A DNA stretch of 64,000 bases from Hygrocybe punicea (GCA_963556145.1 OY744469.1:1860001-1924000); one strand, 5' to 3'; positions 20,901 through 32,060 are shown, counted from the first letter of the stretch. The notes: a model not told the origin generated them from the letters alone. Program-made: numbers and translations.

Positions 20901-22481
20901 CCTGTAGCTGCGGGGGGGACTTCGACAATAGATATCTTGCTCGTGCCCATTGAGGTGTGGGACCAGAGCTTTGTCAATGACTCCCGCAACGCATTTGGTG
21001 TAGGAGCAGATATCCCGGTCGTTCAACTCGTTCGATTGGACCTGGGTGGCGATGGGGCTGTGTTCGATTTCATTGAGGCTCGTCAGAAGGGGGTTCAATT
21101 CAGCCAGTTCCTTCCCTCCGCCGTTCCTGCTATCATCGTCACCAATGCTCTGGAACCTTGGGACGACCAACGGTACGCGTTCAATGAACAATATCGTCGG
21201 GAACTGCAATTGTTGAATGGAGACAACCTGCTCATCAAAAAGGGTGATGTCTTTGACCTCGCCAAAGGTCATGGACTTCCAGCGAAAGGCATTGTCGTGT
21301 CCGTGGTGGATGTCAAGCCTGTGGGTTCAGCCACCGTCTTTCATATTCAAGTCCAACGCACGAACGCCGCCTTCATCGATTTATACTTCACCTCTGCCAA
21401 CCCGTATTATCGGAATCCCGATTTATGGGTCGATTGGGCAGGCGACAATCCCAACAAAGATCCTACCAGCCACGATACGTATCCAGTCGGGCAACCGGTG
21501 GATCAGGGTGAAACGCTCCGAGTCCCGCCTACTGGGACAGAGCTCCATTGGATTGTCGCGCGTGTGCGCAACCGCGGGGGCGTGCCTGCAGACCAGGTCA
21601 AGCTCACCTTTTCTATTTGTGTCCCCATGGGAGGTGGCGATAGGAGCGGCAATTTCCAACCCGTCGGTTCCACCACGTTGGATCAGGTTCCAGGGGGTGA
21701 TGTACCGACGGACGCTGTCGTCGCGTGGAATGTCCCGGCCGGGTTCCCTGGGCACTCCTGCCTCCTTGTTGTGATTGCTGATTATAAGATCCCGCACGGT
21801 GACGATGGCGCTGTGCTTGCCTCGGACGACGTTTGGATTGCGAACAACCATGCACAGAAGAACGTCGACCGCTACATTCCGCTGCAGAGCAGCCCTTACG
21901 CTCCTACCCACTTTGATTATAGTGTGCACAATGATGCAATTGTGGACGAGTACGCATACCTCGAGCCTGAGCAGTTACCTAATGGTATGACCCTCACGGT
22001 TTCTCCTCGCGGTCAGGTTGTGCCGGCGAAGCAGACTGTTATCTTCAAGTGCACGCTTACTCTTGACGACGCCATTATCGACGCCGGTTGCCGCAGTGAT
22101 AGGCACTGGCGCCTCACCACCTGGCGCGTGGAGAGGGAAAGCACAACTCGATGGGGAGGGGTAGACTATAAGGTGCAGCCGCGGAAGGGTTGTACCGTGG
22201 CGATCACGGGCATATGGGACTATAGCAACAATATCACACTCAATGGGAAAGTCTCCCCTAACCCTGGAGGGGGTGTAGCGCGGTTCCGTCTTAACTTTAC
22301 TGGTTTCGACACCATCTGGGTATCTACGTCGGTTGGCACCGGAGGGAGTTTCACCTGGAAGGGACCCGCGCTACGTAGAAGTGACGAGTTGATAACCCAC
22401 GCAGTCTTTGAAGGCAACTTACTCTATGGGCCTGCCGAGTCTCCTTCCGCGACTTTTAATGCGCCCCCTGTTATCTCTTAA
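17907..22481 (+). CDS. Large M6-type (immune inhibitor A-like) metalloprotease, intronless (1,524 aa)
   Basis: Residues ~939-951 read HEMGHGVGFRDLY, the zinc-binding HExxHxxGxxDLY signature of M6 peptidases. It is followed by a WALMA stretch and a KWEAGWI motif, in the order usual for that family. The N-terminal ~230 residues are beta-rich and might be half of a propeller. They are followed by a Cys/Gly spacer (about 238-325) with several Cys pairs and triplets and long Gly runs. The C-terminus (from about 1360) looks like beta-sandwich modules. Residues 1-26 are not a convincing signal peptide, so secretion is uncertain; the start could also be the Met at residue 3 or 10. The 4.6 kb frame has no intron although neighbours are intron-rich, which suggests acquisition from a prokaryote or retroposition. 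Substrate unknown. Confidence 0.75.
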   Translation: MTMLSAFCFMAAYSGNRLKTTHGPHNQLVQHNNAFNLVSPDAQYLLCQQSTELVVALNCTIKGFKFTERNGNVTTTLAWVAEVKNKITLITSVSAGIVVASSSHGNTELVLVVPNVKLVSDIITVNGTLTAMASGPREVFVAVRNGNSPAGSLLRIDVTSRSILMERPLVYSDVDLQVDPPGVWLTITHRRLGIVCTILSTLENWPVVNKAGRSAQVALMSENPTFQVTWGANPPTKTGGGSGGACSCCHSKSNSCPSCCSKTVDCCCGSGGGGMGGNGGGTGGGDGSCRPGDCGAPTGGGGVIIGQGGNVSKNGGRGGSGTTSCYLDLLWNIFRITPIGTNYAVALDKQYHNFAIIKLDTFAVAQQFQIGRKGFRLALDRESPKLLLINFGRPGISVVNPSASLFATGINDLPVTSLQLISPIHFGALAAPIDSVMPNFSPPDTATFTGGIHTLSLLGGHASTTGPLNCLIIPVIEPGQTWSDPDLAKWGAYSDRVLAHGVVDYYQENSFGLLHDITFHILGRDLPPVAGPVLLPKRVREYYWPDYTGAKLVLTRTAVPAGSVVVFDGRETLALKVQPDANGLPTTLTPAFASLVFQRLADHNFPTVLFKAAHQLIVKVTGGPTLTLKFTNQAFMLNDDASSSWKTTMKNIETYLDGIIKAAEPNQGNPRLFQKPVATRALKTGFDFGQLVITVAAVSTGPELAVESATASGLGAADDPIGLGSALVGSIAPASTVALSSYLTAIIAVAESNNGFHDDSRRIQSIDCAFSAGTLTTTFTIGNSIGGSTATLAIDSSSNISDLFTTSNFVPGSLTNFNDRTAVHYGYQLVQDAFHGAVTRLRAAGRNPNADFAGMNVALVMPMEPAVNKAGDPNSPQPGEMWTVTALDRPFDFRGYEGFWTVQDPSDATIQLQSVWSTVFNLSPADVKAGQPNLPLICHEMGHGVGFRDLYQQTGYREDLNYLDDWALMAFHFRQPHHCGYHKWEAGWITDDRILEVPPVAAGGTSTIDILLVPIEVWDQSFVNDSRNAFGVGADIPVVQLVRLDLGGDGAVFDFIEARQKGVQFSQFLPSAVPAIIVTNALEPWDDQRYAFNEQYRRELQLLNGDNLLIKKGDVFDLAKGHGLPAKGIVVSVVDVKPVGSATVFHIQVQRTNAAFIDLYFTSANPYYRNPDLWVDWAGDNPNKDPTSHDTYPVGQPVDQGETLRVPPTGTELHWIVARVRNRGGVPADQVKLTFSICVPMGGGDRSGNFQPVGSTTLDQVPGGDVPTDAVVAWNVPAGFPGHSCLLVVIADYKIPHGDDGAVLASDDVWIANNHAQKNVDRYIPLQSSPYAPTHFDYSVHNDAIVDEYAYLEPEQLPNGMTLTVSPRGQVVPAKQTVIFKCTLTLDDAIIDAGCRSDRHWRLTTWRVERESTTRWGGVDYKVQPRKGCTVAITGIWDYSNNITLNGKVSPNPGGGVARFRLNFTGFDTIWVSTSVGTGGSFTWKGPALRRSDELITHAVFEGNLLYGPAESPSATFNAPPVIS

Positions 22482-22938
22482 TGTTGCCATTCTATTTGCT
22501 GAGCAAACAATGTGAGTGGGATTGCAGAGCAACTCGGCGTATTTTGATGTTGATGTGTTTGCAGTGATTCTCTTTCTCATTCTTGGAACATGGACTGGAA
22601 CTCGTTTCATTCTACACTTGTAGTTTCTCTACGTGACCTATTTTCCTTTTCATACGCTGCCCTGTAGGATTGATGCTACGACCTGGATTGTCCGTGTGTA
22701 TCTGTCTGTTTTTGTACCAACAAGTATGCTCGCCACACTGTCATGATACCTTCAATTTCCCGCCTGAGTCAACATCTGAACTTCCTCAACTGTGTCGTCT
22801 TCGGGCTCCCAAGAGAACCACGATTTCATCACAAGATGCTTTTTCTTGATCCATCAGCCCGCCTAATAATACCTTGAAGTGTCTGACACATAAATTGAAC
22901 CAAACCATCCATTTCTTCTCTAAGGTCCGGATGCAAAA
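22482..22938. other. Intergenic region, no gene seen
   Basis: Contains the 3' flank of the protease gene. I see no conserved coding or RNA feature. Confidence 0.4.
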
Positions 22939-23732
22939 TTAAATTATTGTTGCAAGATGAACGGATAGAGACTTCTGCAATCGGTGATTTCGCAAAGGGT
23001 GTGTGACTTTCTGCAGCCAAGCATCGCCACCAAAGGCCCATGCCTCTAAATCCGCAAGAATATTCGTACGAGGGCCCGCCAAGTAGCCATAAGGATTACC
23101 ATATGACGAAAGGCGAGTTTTGTATGATGTCGTTTCGTGGCGGAGTCTTTCGATAACACCTGTAGGGACGTGAGCACTGTCAAGCAAAAAGCTAATCAGA
23201 CGACTCATCTCACCAGATTTCAGATGCTGTGGGTATATTATCTTGATATCATGTGTCTCAAGTAATGACTGCATCTGGAGGGTAACTATGGCGCGCGTCA
23301 CTGTAATGTTCTTGTCGCATCAGTGTGCATCACAGCGCTTCCTTGCCCATACAATTGGATATCCATCGCTAGCGTCCACCGGTGGAGAACACAAGCTGAA
23401 GATTTCTTGACGATTGACCAGCTTCCATTCTGCATTTGATCCTTACACTCTGCGACGCTGTTGCTCAACTTGATATCACGCATCCACATGTACGGGAAAC
23501 CGAGCGATATATTCGGTCGCAAGTCTCTTTTGCTTGAAGTAAGATGAGTGAGCGAGGGTCCACTTGGAAGGCAATGAGACAAGGGACCACCTGAAAGGGA
23601 ACGAGAATCGGTGCTGGGACATAGATGCGAGGGGACAGTGAGTGGACTCCGCGTTCGAACTAGGTTGCGTGAGAGGGAAAGGAAGCGAGTGTCAGGTATT
23701 ATATCGAACAAAACATGCCGAGACGCTGGCAT
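22939..23732 (-). CDS. Hypothetical protein, probably two exons, possibly decayed
   Basis: Two minus-strand frames (23298-23732 and 22939-23301) have non-repetitive, protein-like content, for example GFPYMWMRDIKLSNSV, MDIQLYGQGSAV and HLKSGEMSRLISFLLD. They could be joined by a short intron near 23300. The frame then reaches a stop at 22939. I do not recognise the family. It lies directly 3' of a kinase pseudogene on the same strand and might be its C-terminal part or a separate gene. Confidence 0.35.
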
Positions 23733-23886
23733 GACTTTCTGTCATATCAAGGGTCCTTGCAGCCCGATAATAGAGACGGCCTTTCTAGACAAGAGCGTCA
23801 GATGTTACAGTATATCGAACCGATCGCGCCGAGAGACGCGGGCTTCACTTTATGTTATATCAAGGGTCCTGACAACTATCAGAGAG
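23701..23886. repeat. Degenerate direct duplication (about 75 bp, 111 bp apart)
   Basis: The segments starting ATATCGAAC at 23701 and 23812 share GCCGAGA..., ATATCAAGGGTCC and a terminal AGAGA block, with about 30% mismatches. It lies between the hypothetical gene and the kinase pseudogene. Confidence 0.5.
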
Positions 23887-23912
23887 CACAATAAGAAACA
23901 GTGGAGGCTCAC

Positions 23913-24655
23913 CATCTAGATATTTGCGGATCAGAGCCCTGACAACTTCATCGTCAATTAGACTGAGATCTGGACAAAGACCCTCTTCAATAAGCAGATC
24001 CAGGTCATCTTAGTCGATGTTTTCAAACGGTAAACGCCCGGTATAAATGTGCCAAATCGTCACCCCAGCTGCATAGAGGTCCTCTGCACGGGTTAAGGGA
24101 GATCCCGTTTTCAGGGAAGAAGGTGAGGCGTAGCGCGTTGTTGAGGCGCGTCTGCACTGGGGTTCAGACTCGAGCACGGCCTCAGCAAAATCGATGAATC
24201 GTAGGTTCCCAGCCACGTCAAAGACGAGGCTAGACGGCTTCACGTCTGTGAATGACCCCCTTGGAATGTAGCCTGTCGAGCAGGGCACAAAATTGTTGGA
24301 TCACTGACAAGCGACGCTCATGATACTCTGGGCGAATATCGTCCCTTGGTCCCTGGGTGATGCATTTCCCGAACCGAGTGATAAACCCACAGATCACCCC
24401 ATGATTGAAGTAGCGGCCAATAACGGGAATGGCACAATCGTTGCCAGCGAGAAGAGTCATGTCGACTTCACGGCCGAGTCTTTTGTTATCAACGTCGCCC
24501 GAGTTCGGTTTCAATATGCTCTTGATGACAAGTTCCTCGTTGTAAATATCTATGTAGGAGTTGGGCGAAGCAGAAAGCGTTCTGCATTCGAGCAATATGT
24601 CGCAAAGGTCTGACGGCCAGGAGCCCAGCGGATTAGTGAAGAAGGCTTGCAACAT
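23913..24655 (-). pseudogene. Protein kinase pseudogene
   Basis: Two frames carry kinase-domain pieces. The first has RLHSKGVIHR, leading into the catalytic loop. The second has DVKPSSLVF, then FIDFAEA where a DFG-type motif is expected, then ASTTRYASPSS (activation-segment end) and DLYAAGVTIWHIYTGRLPF (C-lobe helix F region). The frame changes exactly at the HRD loop (about 24245) and an in-frame stop follows at about 24010. After that stop the frame remains coding-like (DDLDLLIEEG..). Two independent lesions make a non-functional copy likely. N-lobe glycine loop and VAIK Lys are not evident in the visible part. Confidence 0.6.
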
Positions 24656-24856
24656 GGAAGATATGTCAGGTACCCCCAGAAAGATTCGAAAATGGATGGC
24701 GGCGCGTGAATTTTAGGGCTCCGCAATCAACCCGCCGCGTTTCGGCATCGTAATTTGGACGAAAGCTAGACTGTAACTTGACGACGTCCAAGGTTGATAT
24801 TACAGGATCATTTTTCATTCAAGATGCCAGACAATACGCTGACTGGCTGACGAGCT

Positions 24857-25899
24857 ATGCGTCCCATAAGATTGAGCCAGGTTACAAATTCACACGCCCA
24901 AGTCAGTGCTCCCCGAAAAAAAGAAATGAATATTCCCCACGTTCCGATGAAGACCTTTCCAAGCGAAATACTCGCGTTGGTGTTGCAGGATGCCTGTGAG
25001 GTGGACGACGACGATTTTGAATTCGCACATAGATTCAGCTCGAAGCCACGCATCACTGCCACACGCATAGCTGCCCAGCCTGCCCTGCTTGTTTGCAGGA
25101 GGTGGCAGCGCGTAGCTCGTTCGCCCGTTTATCGCACAATCATACTGTCTACCGCCGTGCAGGCACGCTGCCTCGCGCGTACCCTGGGTGACCAGCCAAA
25201 TCTCGGAACTTATGTTCGGAAGTTGCTTTTCAATGGCGGATTTGGTGCAACGGCCCGCAGAATACTGGAAGTGACTCCCCGTGTCACGCATCTCTGTCTT
25301 TCCTTAGCGATCAGCTCCTCGGACAGCACTCGAGGTCTCTGCAAATCCCTTCAGTGCATTCAGCCTCGTTCTGTGAGACTGAACGACTCCGATAACGCGT
25401 ACAACAACACCCACACTCGGGCTCTTGTTGCAAGCATCTGTTCTTGTATGAAGGGAAAATGGATCAAGCTCGTCGAGTTTCGGTTCCCCTACGATATTCA
25501 GTGGGATTGGGAGGAGAAGGAAGACAATCAGCGTCATCTCCTCGAAGCAATGTACAATGCCCCGTTCCTCAATATTGTACACATGCCTGCCCCATATAAT
25601 CCCGATGTCCTGCTTCCTCTTCTCGCCAAATCAAGCCTGTCTGCGATTTATAGCGAGACACCTTTTGGTCTAATCGCAGGGCATCATATCAGAGGTACAA
25701 GTGACCAGCTTCCGCTACAGCAACTAGCACGCTGCCACAAGATTCACTTTCCCCTTCCTGGGCCTTGGGCTCCTGCCCGTCCTCTTTACGAAGCCCTGCA
25801 AGCTAACTCAAAGTGAGTAAGAGAGACCTTTTTTTCTGCTTCCCTGAACTTCGCCTTAGTAACTTGAAGCTCATGTTCCGAGTCGAGCCGCCGCTATGA
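24857..25899 (+). CDS. F-box-like protein
   Basis: An F-box-like start (MKTFPSEILALVLQDACE) is followed by LLVCRRWQRVARSPVYRTI, the usual second half of the motif, and then the LGTYVRKLLFNGGFG block common in agaricomycete F-box proteins. The likely start is the Met at 24926 or 24947; 24857 is the longest option. The frame reaches TGA at 25816, but that stop lies in a donor site. A 47 nt intron (25813-25859, GTGAGT...CTTAG) would extend the protein by 12 residues to a stop ending at 25899. The role would be substrate adaptor of an SCF ubiquitin ligase; target unknown. Confidence 0.65.
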
Positions 25900-26122
25900 C
25901 AGTGGATTTTAGACCCATGCCAAGACTTCGCCTCGAATGGTACTTGAAATTTGTAATAGTTTTAATAGTGGCGAAGCTGGGCCCGCGAGGGAGAGAGGAC
26001 TGCAAAAAACCATGATGGGGTCTTGGGACTCAGGTGTAATCATGCATGATTTTCATTGTTGACGGTCCCAGTGATTCCTGTGACCAACCTCCATGTTCCT
26101 TCTTGTTAAAAAATTGTGTTAT

Positions 26123-26306
26123 TCAAGACCGCCGGACCATTTGTCCCTGCCAGACATCACCATATTTCCCCGATGCCACAGGGTCGTCCCCGAATCTTTG
26201 CACACCATTGAGAAGAATGTTTTCTGGGTAAAGGCCGGATGCCCTGGATAACCGGAGCAGTGCGTTTACAAAGGGACGTCGTAGGGCAGGGTTAAGACGC
26301 GGGCAG
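26123..26306 (-). pseudogene. Kinase N-lobe fragment
   Basis: The frame contains SGLYPENILL, then VASGKYGDVWQGQM, which is the glycine-rich loop of a tyrosine-kinase-like fungal kinase preceded by the family's usual linker. It stops at once (VRRS then stop) and no further kinase motif follows towards 25900. It begins where the NTO1 frame ends, on the same strand, and is most simply a truncated gene copy. Confidence 0.5.
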
Positions 26307-29300
26307 TCAAGCAACTTCCCCCTGTAATTCTGTTTCAGGAATCTCCCCTACTTTCGTATCACCAACGCCAACTACCTCAGCGTCAGTACCCGTTTCCATC
26401 TCAGAAATCGCGCGTCTAAGGAATAGAAGGATACAAGGTCAACAGACTCGTGGATGTGCATCCGAAGAAACAATTTACCGATAGGCGGACCGACATTCTT
26501 GTCTAATTGCTGGCGTTTTCCAGCGTTGTTGCTTGGAATTTGTGGCCAAGAGGTCTTCATCCAGTCCTATTCATCATAGCAAAATTTGAAGAGTTGGAAT
26601 AAGCTTAAAAGCATAAGGTACCTGCCCACCTTTATGGTCACCTAAATGCTTGAGCCGTCTGGAATCAAGCCATTGCCTGCAAAGATAAGATAAGTCAAGA
26701 CACCAACTATTAATTGTTCCCACCATGAAGATGATTTGTCAAAAAATTGTACAAGGTGGAGTGGACCACTTCGTCTTTTTTGTACAGCCTTGCCTTGTTT
26801 CAAGACGCTTCTCGGTATAACGGGGTCGTCGCTCTCGAATATAACAGCGGGCCACCAAGGATAGGTATCTATGTGCAAGTTGTGGAAAATCAGAATGGGT
26901 TAACATGATAGACCATGATGCGGTACACACCTGCCTTGGCCCAGACTACAGAAAAAGCAATAGACATTGTATCAAACTTGGTTCCCAGAATGTCAAAGGG
27001 GATCAAAAGACGCACCAAGGGTTCCTCCTTCGAGTGGAAAACCTACAGCACCAGGCTCTACCTCAGTAACGGCGGCCCTTGGTTCAGAAGTTGGCATCCT
27101 CGGCTCAATTGCGACGGGGGAAGAAATTCTCTCCACAGGTTCACCGGCGTCTGAGTCACTCAAAGAACTCAACTCAGAGTCACTTCGGTCAGGTAGACGT
27201 GACCGTCCAGCTACAGGACTCATGGTTGAGGAGCTTTTAAGAGCTGCCGCTGCCGCTGCTGCTGCTCTTGCTTGTGCAAGTCGGAGTCTCTCGGCCTTTC
27301 GACGGATATTCTTCTGCCGGCGTATCAAAGGTGTATCTAACTCCTCGATGATGATGACGCCATCCGTTGTCACAGGATCACGACCTTCACCGATGATCGT
27401 CGTGGATTCCTGGACTTCATTTTGGACGGCCAGTTGTCCTTGGTCAACATTCAAAGTGTTGTCGGGATGGTCCATCGTGGCGTCTTCAGGTTCATTATAC
27501 TCTGGGCGAATTGGCTGCGGAGGATGATTTTCGGAAACGTTTGTGGTGGAATCAGATAGGCGATTCGTTCCAGGGTCTGAACAATGTCTATCAGATGAAG
27601 TCGCGATAGAGAACAGAATCACAATACAACACTAACCAGTGCGAATTTTCTTTTTCGGAGGTTGGATTGGGTGTCTTTCCAACGGCGCGCGTCCACCACG
27701 CTTTTGATCTGGAGGTAGAATCCATCCCTCGTCAAACATCTTGAACGATCGTTGGTTGTCTATATGATCCACCATTGGTGGTACTTCAGACTGCCCAGGT
27801 AGTAACATCGGGCCACGCTTCCACTTTGTCTTTCTCGTACTTGAAAACCTTGCGACGCCACGACCAAGGACGGGCTTACCCTGGGCTTCGACCTCAAATG
27901 CTGTTGCGGCGGCCACAGCACTTCTCGTCCTTGGGGCACGGAAACCAGGCGAAACATCAAGAACTCCTTGGGTGTCCGTCTCCTTTGCAAGCCGCCGTCT
28001 ACGTTCCTGTTCAGCCTTACGTTCGAGCCTAGTCGGGGGCTTCGGTTTTGGTGGCATCCGAACGGGAGGCGTGGGAGGTGGTTTAAATCGTCCAAATTCA
28101 TAGCTGAAAAGCGATGCGATAGGATCATCGTCAAGTATCAGATTGATGTTCTCCTGGACGGCGTCCTTGGAAAACAACAATTCAAGGACATCGATAGGGG
28201 GCTCCAAGTCGCCAATTAAAGGCAGTTCAGGGGAATCCTCCGCTCCCATTTGGATATCATCACCGGCCGCACCAGAACGCACCACCCCAGATGAAGAGAG
28301 GTGATCCAACTCTTTTAGAATGGGGGCGGAACTTGCTAGTATCCTGGTGGCCGCCTTGTGGAACGGAGAACCAGGCTGGTTGTAAAGAATGGCGTTTTGG
28401 AGGACAAATCGCACGTCACGCTGTGGTACAAGACGCTCGGCGTATTGTCCGCTTCGTAAAAAGGTGGACTGACCTTGAAAACTTGTACATCCCAATACTC
28501 ATGACCGTCAAGTTTGGTATCGATGGTATTCCAACACATGGGATGCTTCACGATATCGAAATAATCGGGAACTTCTGCTCTGGAAACGGGATTCTTGAAA
28601 TAGTCTTGGCGGTCAAGCCTTCAAACTCGGTTCAGCCAAAAACGACAAAATAACAACTCAAGGGGATAAGTTACCTACCCCATGATCCTTTCAAAGGCCA
28701 ACCGCAGGGGAGGTTCGTGAGGGAAAAAACAGTGGGAGATAACTCCCTGAACAATTTCAGCTTGTCTCAGCTTGCGACTCTCACGCTTGCGGGTTAGTTC
28801 CACTAAATCACGGACACGCCCCAGGTCTTGCCGCAGCCGTCGCAGGTGCTGAAATATACCAGTCAGAATTACGACATCACGATTACTGTATTGGGTGCCG
28901 ACCTCAAGTTTCATCGCTTTTTCTTCCTCTGAGAGATGCTTTGCGCCGGCCGACGCTGTCCACGGCTCCAAGTGCAATCGTTTCAAGAGTGGGGCACCTC
29001 TTCGAGCCTCACGTTTTAAGCTCCAATACTTGCACATCATATGCAAAAAATCCAGCTTCTTCCGAATAATAACCTTGCCAATGTACTGCATGATACGGTC
29101 GACAATCAGGGAGGGTACAAGTGGTGGGCCGGGTTTGTACGTCTTGGCGTATGCGCGCGCTGATTTAGACGACTTGCCATAGGTATCTCCAGATTCATCA
29201 GCCATTAGAGCGGTGGCCCTTGCTTCATGTTGTTCTCTCTTCGATGGTCGGTTGGGTCAGTATTGACCAAAATCCATAACAAAGAATGATGACGCACCGG

Positions 29301-30590
29301 TAAGTGCTTCTCGCAATAGCATGTGAGCGACATAGGTTCGGATCCTTGAGTGCTTTTCATTGGCATCAGGAGCTTGTCTCTACGAGCACAGGTCGTATGA
29401 AATGCTAAAAAACAAGAGGTTTTGGCACATTGTATGCAAGCTCCCTGGCGTATTTCGCATATAGAACATTTCTAGAGCATAACAAAAAAGTGAGCAACAG
29501 CGTCCCAATGACGCGCTTCACGAACAAGTTTCCAACGCTGTTTAGAGATCTTTTCGACACCGGTTATAGGTTCCATGAAGACATCGTTGGCGACACGGGT
29601 TTCAGGGACCCAGATTGCACAGAGCAAATGAACCCATTCTCCCAGTACGGTTTGTTTGAATGCACCACCTTCGTTAGGACATAATATGCACGACTTGATA
29701 GGATATGAATGTAAAACCCAACATTAGGAAAGAATGGCCTCACAACTGGGTTTTCCGGAGAGACGGTGCACTTTCGGCATAACCATTGACCTTCCGGAAT
29801 ATATGGTACTCCATAGCAGTCTGGCAGACAAGCGCATATCCACAATGAATAGTTATCACGGAAATTAAACGAACTGACCTTGATGAACAGCTAGATTGCA
29901 ACCATCACAGAAGACGATCGCATTGCTATTTTCTCCCTCGGAGTCATCGCAAATTGCACAAGTGGAGTCTTCCGATGGAAGCGCCAGGTCCGGTTTCGGG
30001 ATGTTTTTGGTCTTTCCACAGGTGGGATAACTGAGATGGAGAATTCACATGCCAAAGAAAGTCGCGTACCAGGTCAAACCATTCCTTCTCAAGACGATCC
30101 ATCACTATCTCAAAAGTCTCGTAAGACACCTTGTTTAACTGCTCTTTCTTTCGCTCTGTGTTAATCGCGTCTAGCCATTCCTGATCTTTACAGAAGGTCA
30201 AATCATGGATTGGGGGAGCATCAGGCATATGCTGACAGACCTTGTTCATCCATGTCATACTCGACCTGAATTGCCAGTTCGCTCTCCAGGGGCTCTAACC
30301 ACCATTCAGCACTGTTGTCGCACATTGCATAGATACGCATTTTTGTACCTATATGCCTGATGTAATGCTCTGGCCGACGGAACTCGGAGAAATCATTATC
30401 TGTGCACCAAGAAGAACAGTCAAATGAAGGCTTGAATGATGTAAAATCGGAGAAGTCATGCACATCCATACGACCTGGCCTGGTGATCGTGAACACCTGC
30501 CGGCTGAGTTGAAACGTCGTCTTGAACCTTGACGAACGAAACCTTGGGCAAGGGGACAGTCGCTGCAGGGGACAGAATACCGCGGGCCAT
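26307..30590 (-). CDS. NTO1: NuA3 histone acetyltransferase complex subunit Nto1 (BRPF-like)
   Basis: Scaffold of an H3K14 acetyltransferase complex acting in the nucleus. The start at 30590 gives [20 protein letters not shown], then an intron with donor GTGCAT joins SYGY to NDFSEF and the PEHYIRHI block of Epl1/BRPF proteins. Next come a PHD finger ([18 protein letters not shown] near 29800) with the extended PHD, then the [14 protein letters not shown] linker and [21 protein letters not shown] bromodomain follows ([18 protein letters not shown] near 28550, [14 protein letters not shown] near 28390). A C-terminal PWWP module begins [11 protein letters not shown] near 26860 and continues across an intron into [12 protein letters not shown]. 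The stop is 26307-26309. Domain order matches BRPF/Nto1; some introns are approximate. Confidence 0.88.
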
Positions 30591-30929
30591 TCTCTAGCGA
30601 CTACTAGTATGTGGAGAGGAAACGGCAAACGTGTGGCGGACCGGACCGTACGGCCCGTTCATCGCTGGTCTCGTCTCGTGTGAATATATTTTCTGGACGG
30701 AACACTCGCACGATGCGACTGCTGAAGCTGAAGTTGGACTTCTCGGATAAGTCAAGGATTTTAGGCAAATTCAGTTTCTCTACTGGGCGGAGCGGAGGTC
30801 TTGGGTCTGGTCAAACAGGTCAATGTCGCCTCAAGGGCGTTGGTATTGGTTTATGGATGGAGTAAGGTGTTATTTCATCATAAGGCTGAAGTTTTGACTG
30901 GTCATTATTATTGCAGACACACGATGGGA

Positions 30930-31475
30930 TACAGGCAGATTTGTAGCTGCATTTGCTAGCATCATATTGCAAAGTGCTCCACATTTACTTGTCGGCACTA
31001 CCGTTACGCAGTAACTTGCCACTATTCCCACACCGATCCGCAAGGCAGCTGACTTGGCCCGCCATGTCGAATGTCTTGATTGGCGTCACATCCATTGCAT
31101 TTCTCGTACGACAGCAACGGGAGAAATCATTAATCATTGCTGGCCCACTCCAAGGACGCACCGACCCCGTAATGTCTATTTCTTTCTCACACGACGACAA
31201 ACTGGTCTCGGCCACAGGATAGGGCGTCAACATCTGGGATAAAAAGTCCGAATCATTACCGGCGCATTTCAAGGGCATGCTGGCAAAGTCATGTCTGTTT
31301 CGTTGTCGCACTTGTCGTCTCGGGGTCGGATGGGCCGTTTCGTTCTCGCGCGATGGTGAGCGGATGACGGGATGATCCGCGTCTGGGAGTTGGAAATTCG
31401 TCTCCGGAAGCGTCTTCCGCCAATTCACCGATCCAAGATGGCCGGATGTTATTCTGCAGCTGGATCCCAACACAA
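30930..31475 (+). pseudogene. NACHT/WD40-type (HET-E-like) relic
   Basis: Short pieces in different frames resemble the junction between the helical region and first WD40 repeats of fungal STAND proteins. Examples are HIYLSALPLRS, then WPAMSNVLIG, then SISFSHDDKLVSATG and a later GMIRVWELE. They are separated by frameshifts and stops, and no complete blade or NACHT domain remains. The segment has no intact start. Confidence 0.55.
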
Positions 31476-32060
31476 TTCAGCGAATAGCGTTATGGAGACC
31501 CAGCAACGTGGAATTTTACCGCATGATGATGACTTGTGTTCAAATTTCTTAGCAATTTTCAACTTAGGTGTTTCCGAAGTCGTTCGCCGGTTGTTTGCGC
31601 TGTAATATCATAATGGTTTGACTTTCTTCGCGAATATGTTTCCATCTCCCTGAAAACCGTCAGCCAATACTGCGCGCTTGATTCCAACGTCTACCCTAAG
31701 AAGGCACATCAGGCAGAATAACCAGGTACAACACGGTATAAAAGCAAACAAGGCCGTGATAAGTATCGGAACGGCGTCCGTCGTCCGAGTCAAGCCTGCG
31801 GTCCTCATTCACACTGCACATACTGGCACCCGAGAGCCTTGTAGAATACCAATGTAGGCGAGCATGAACGAAGTTGTCGGGGAGCACTGGGGAGCGCTAG
31901 TGCTGAACAGTTGTAAAACTTTGGGAATTATTAGACTTTATCTAGGGAAATAAAGCCGTGACTTCGGACTAATAATAGATTCAAGTTATTATTATCCTCT
32001 CATGGTCGCCATCCCCGCCAGGTCCCACACTCCCACCATTCTGTGAGCAACAACGCCTTC
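31476..32060. other. Intergenic region, no gene seen
   Basis: No convincing ORF or RNA feature. It must include the promoter of the downstream transporter gene. Confidence 0.4.
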
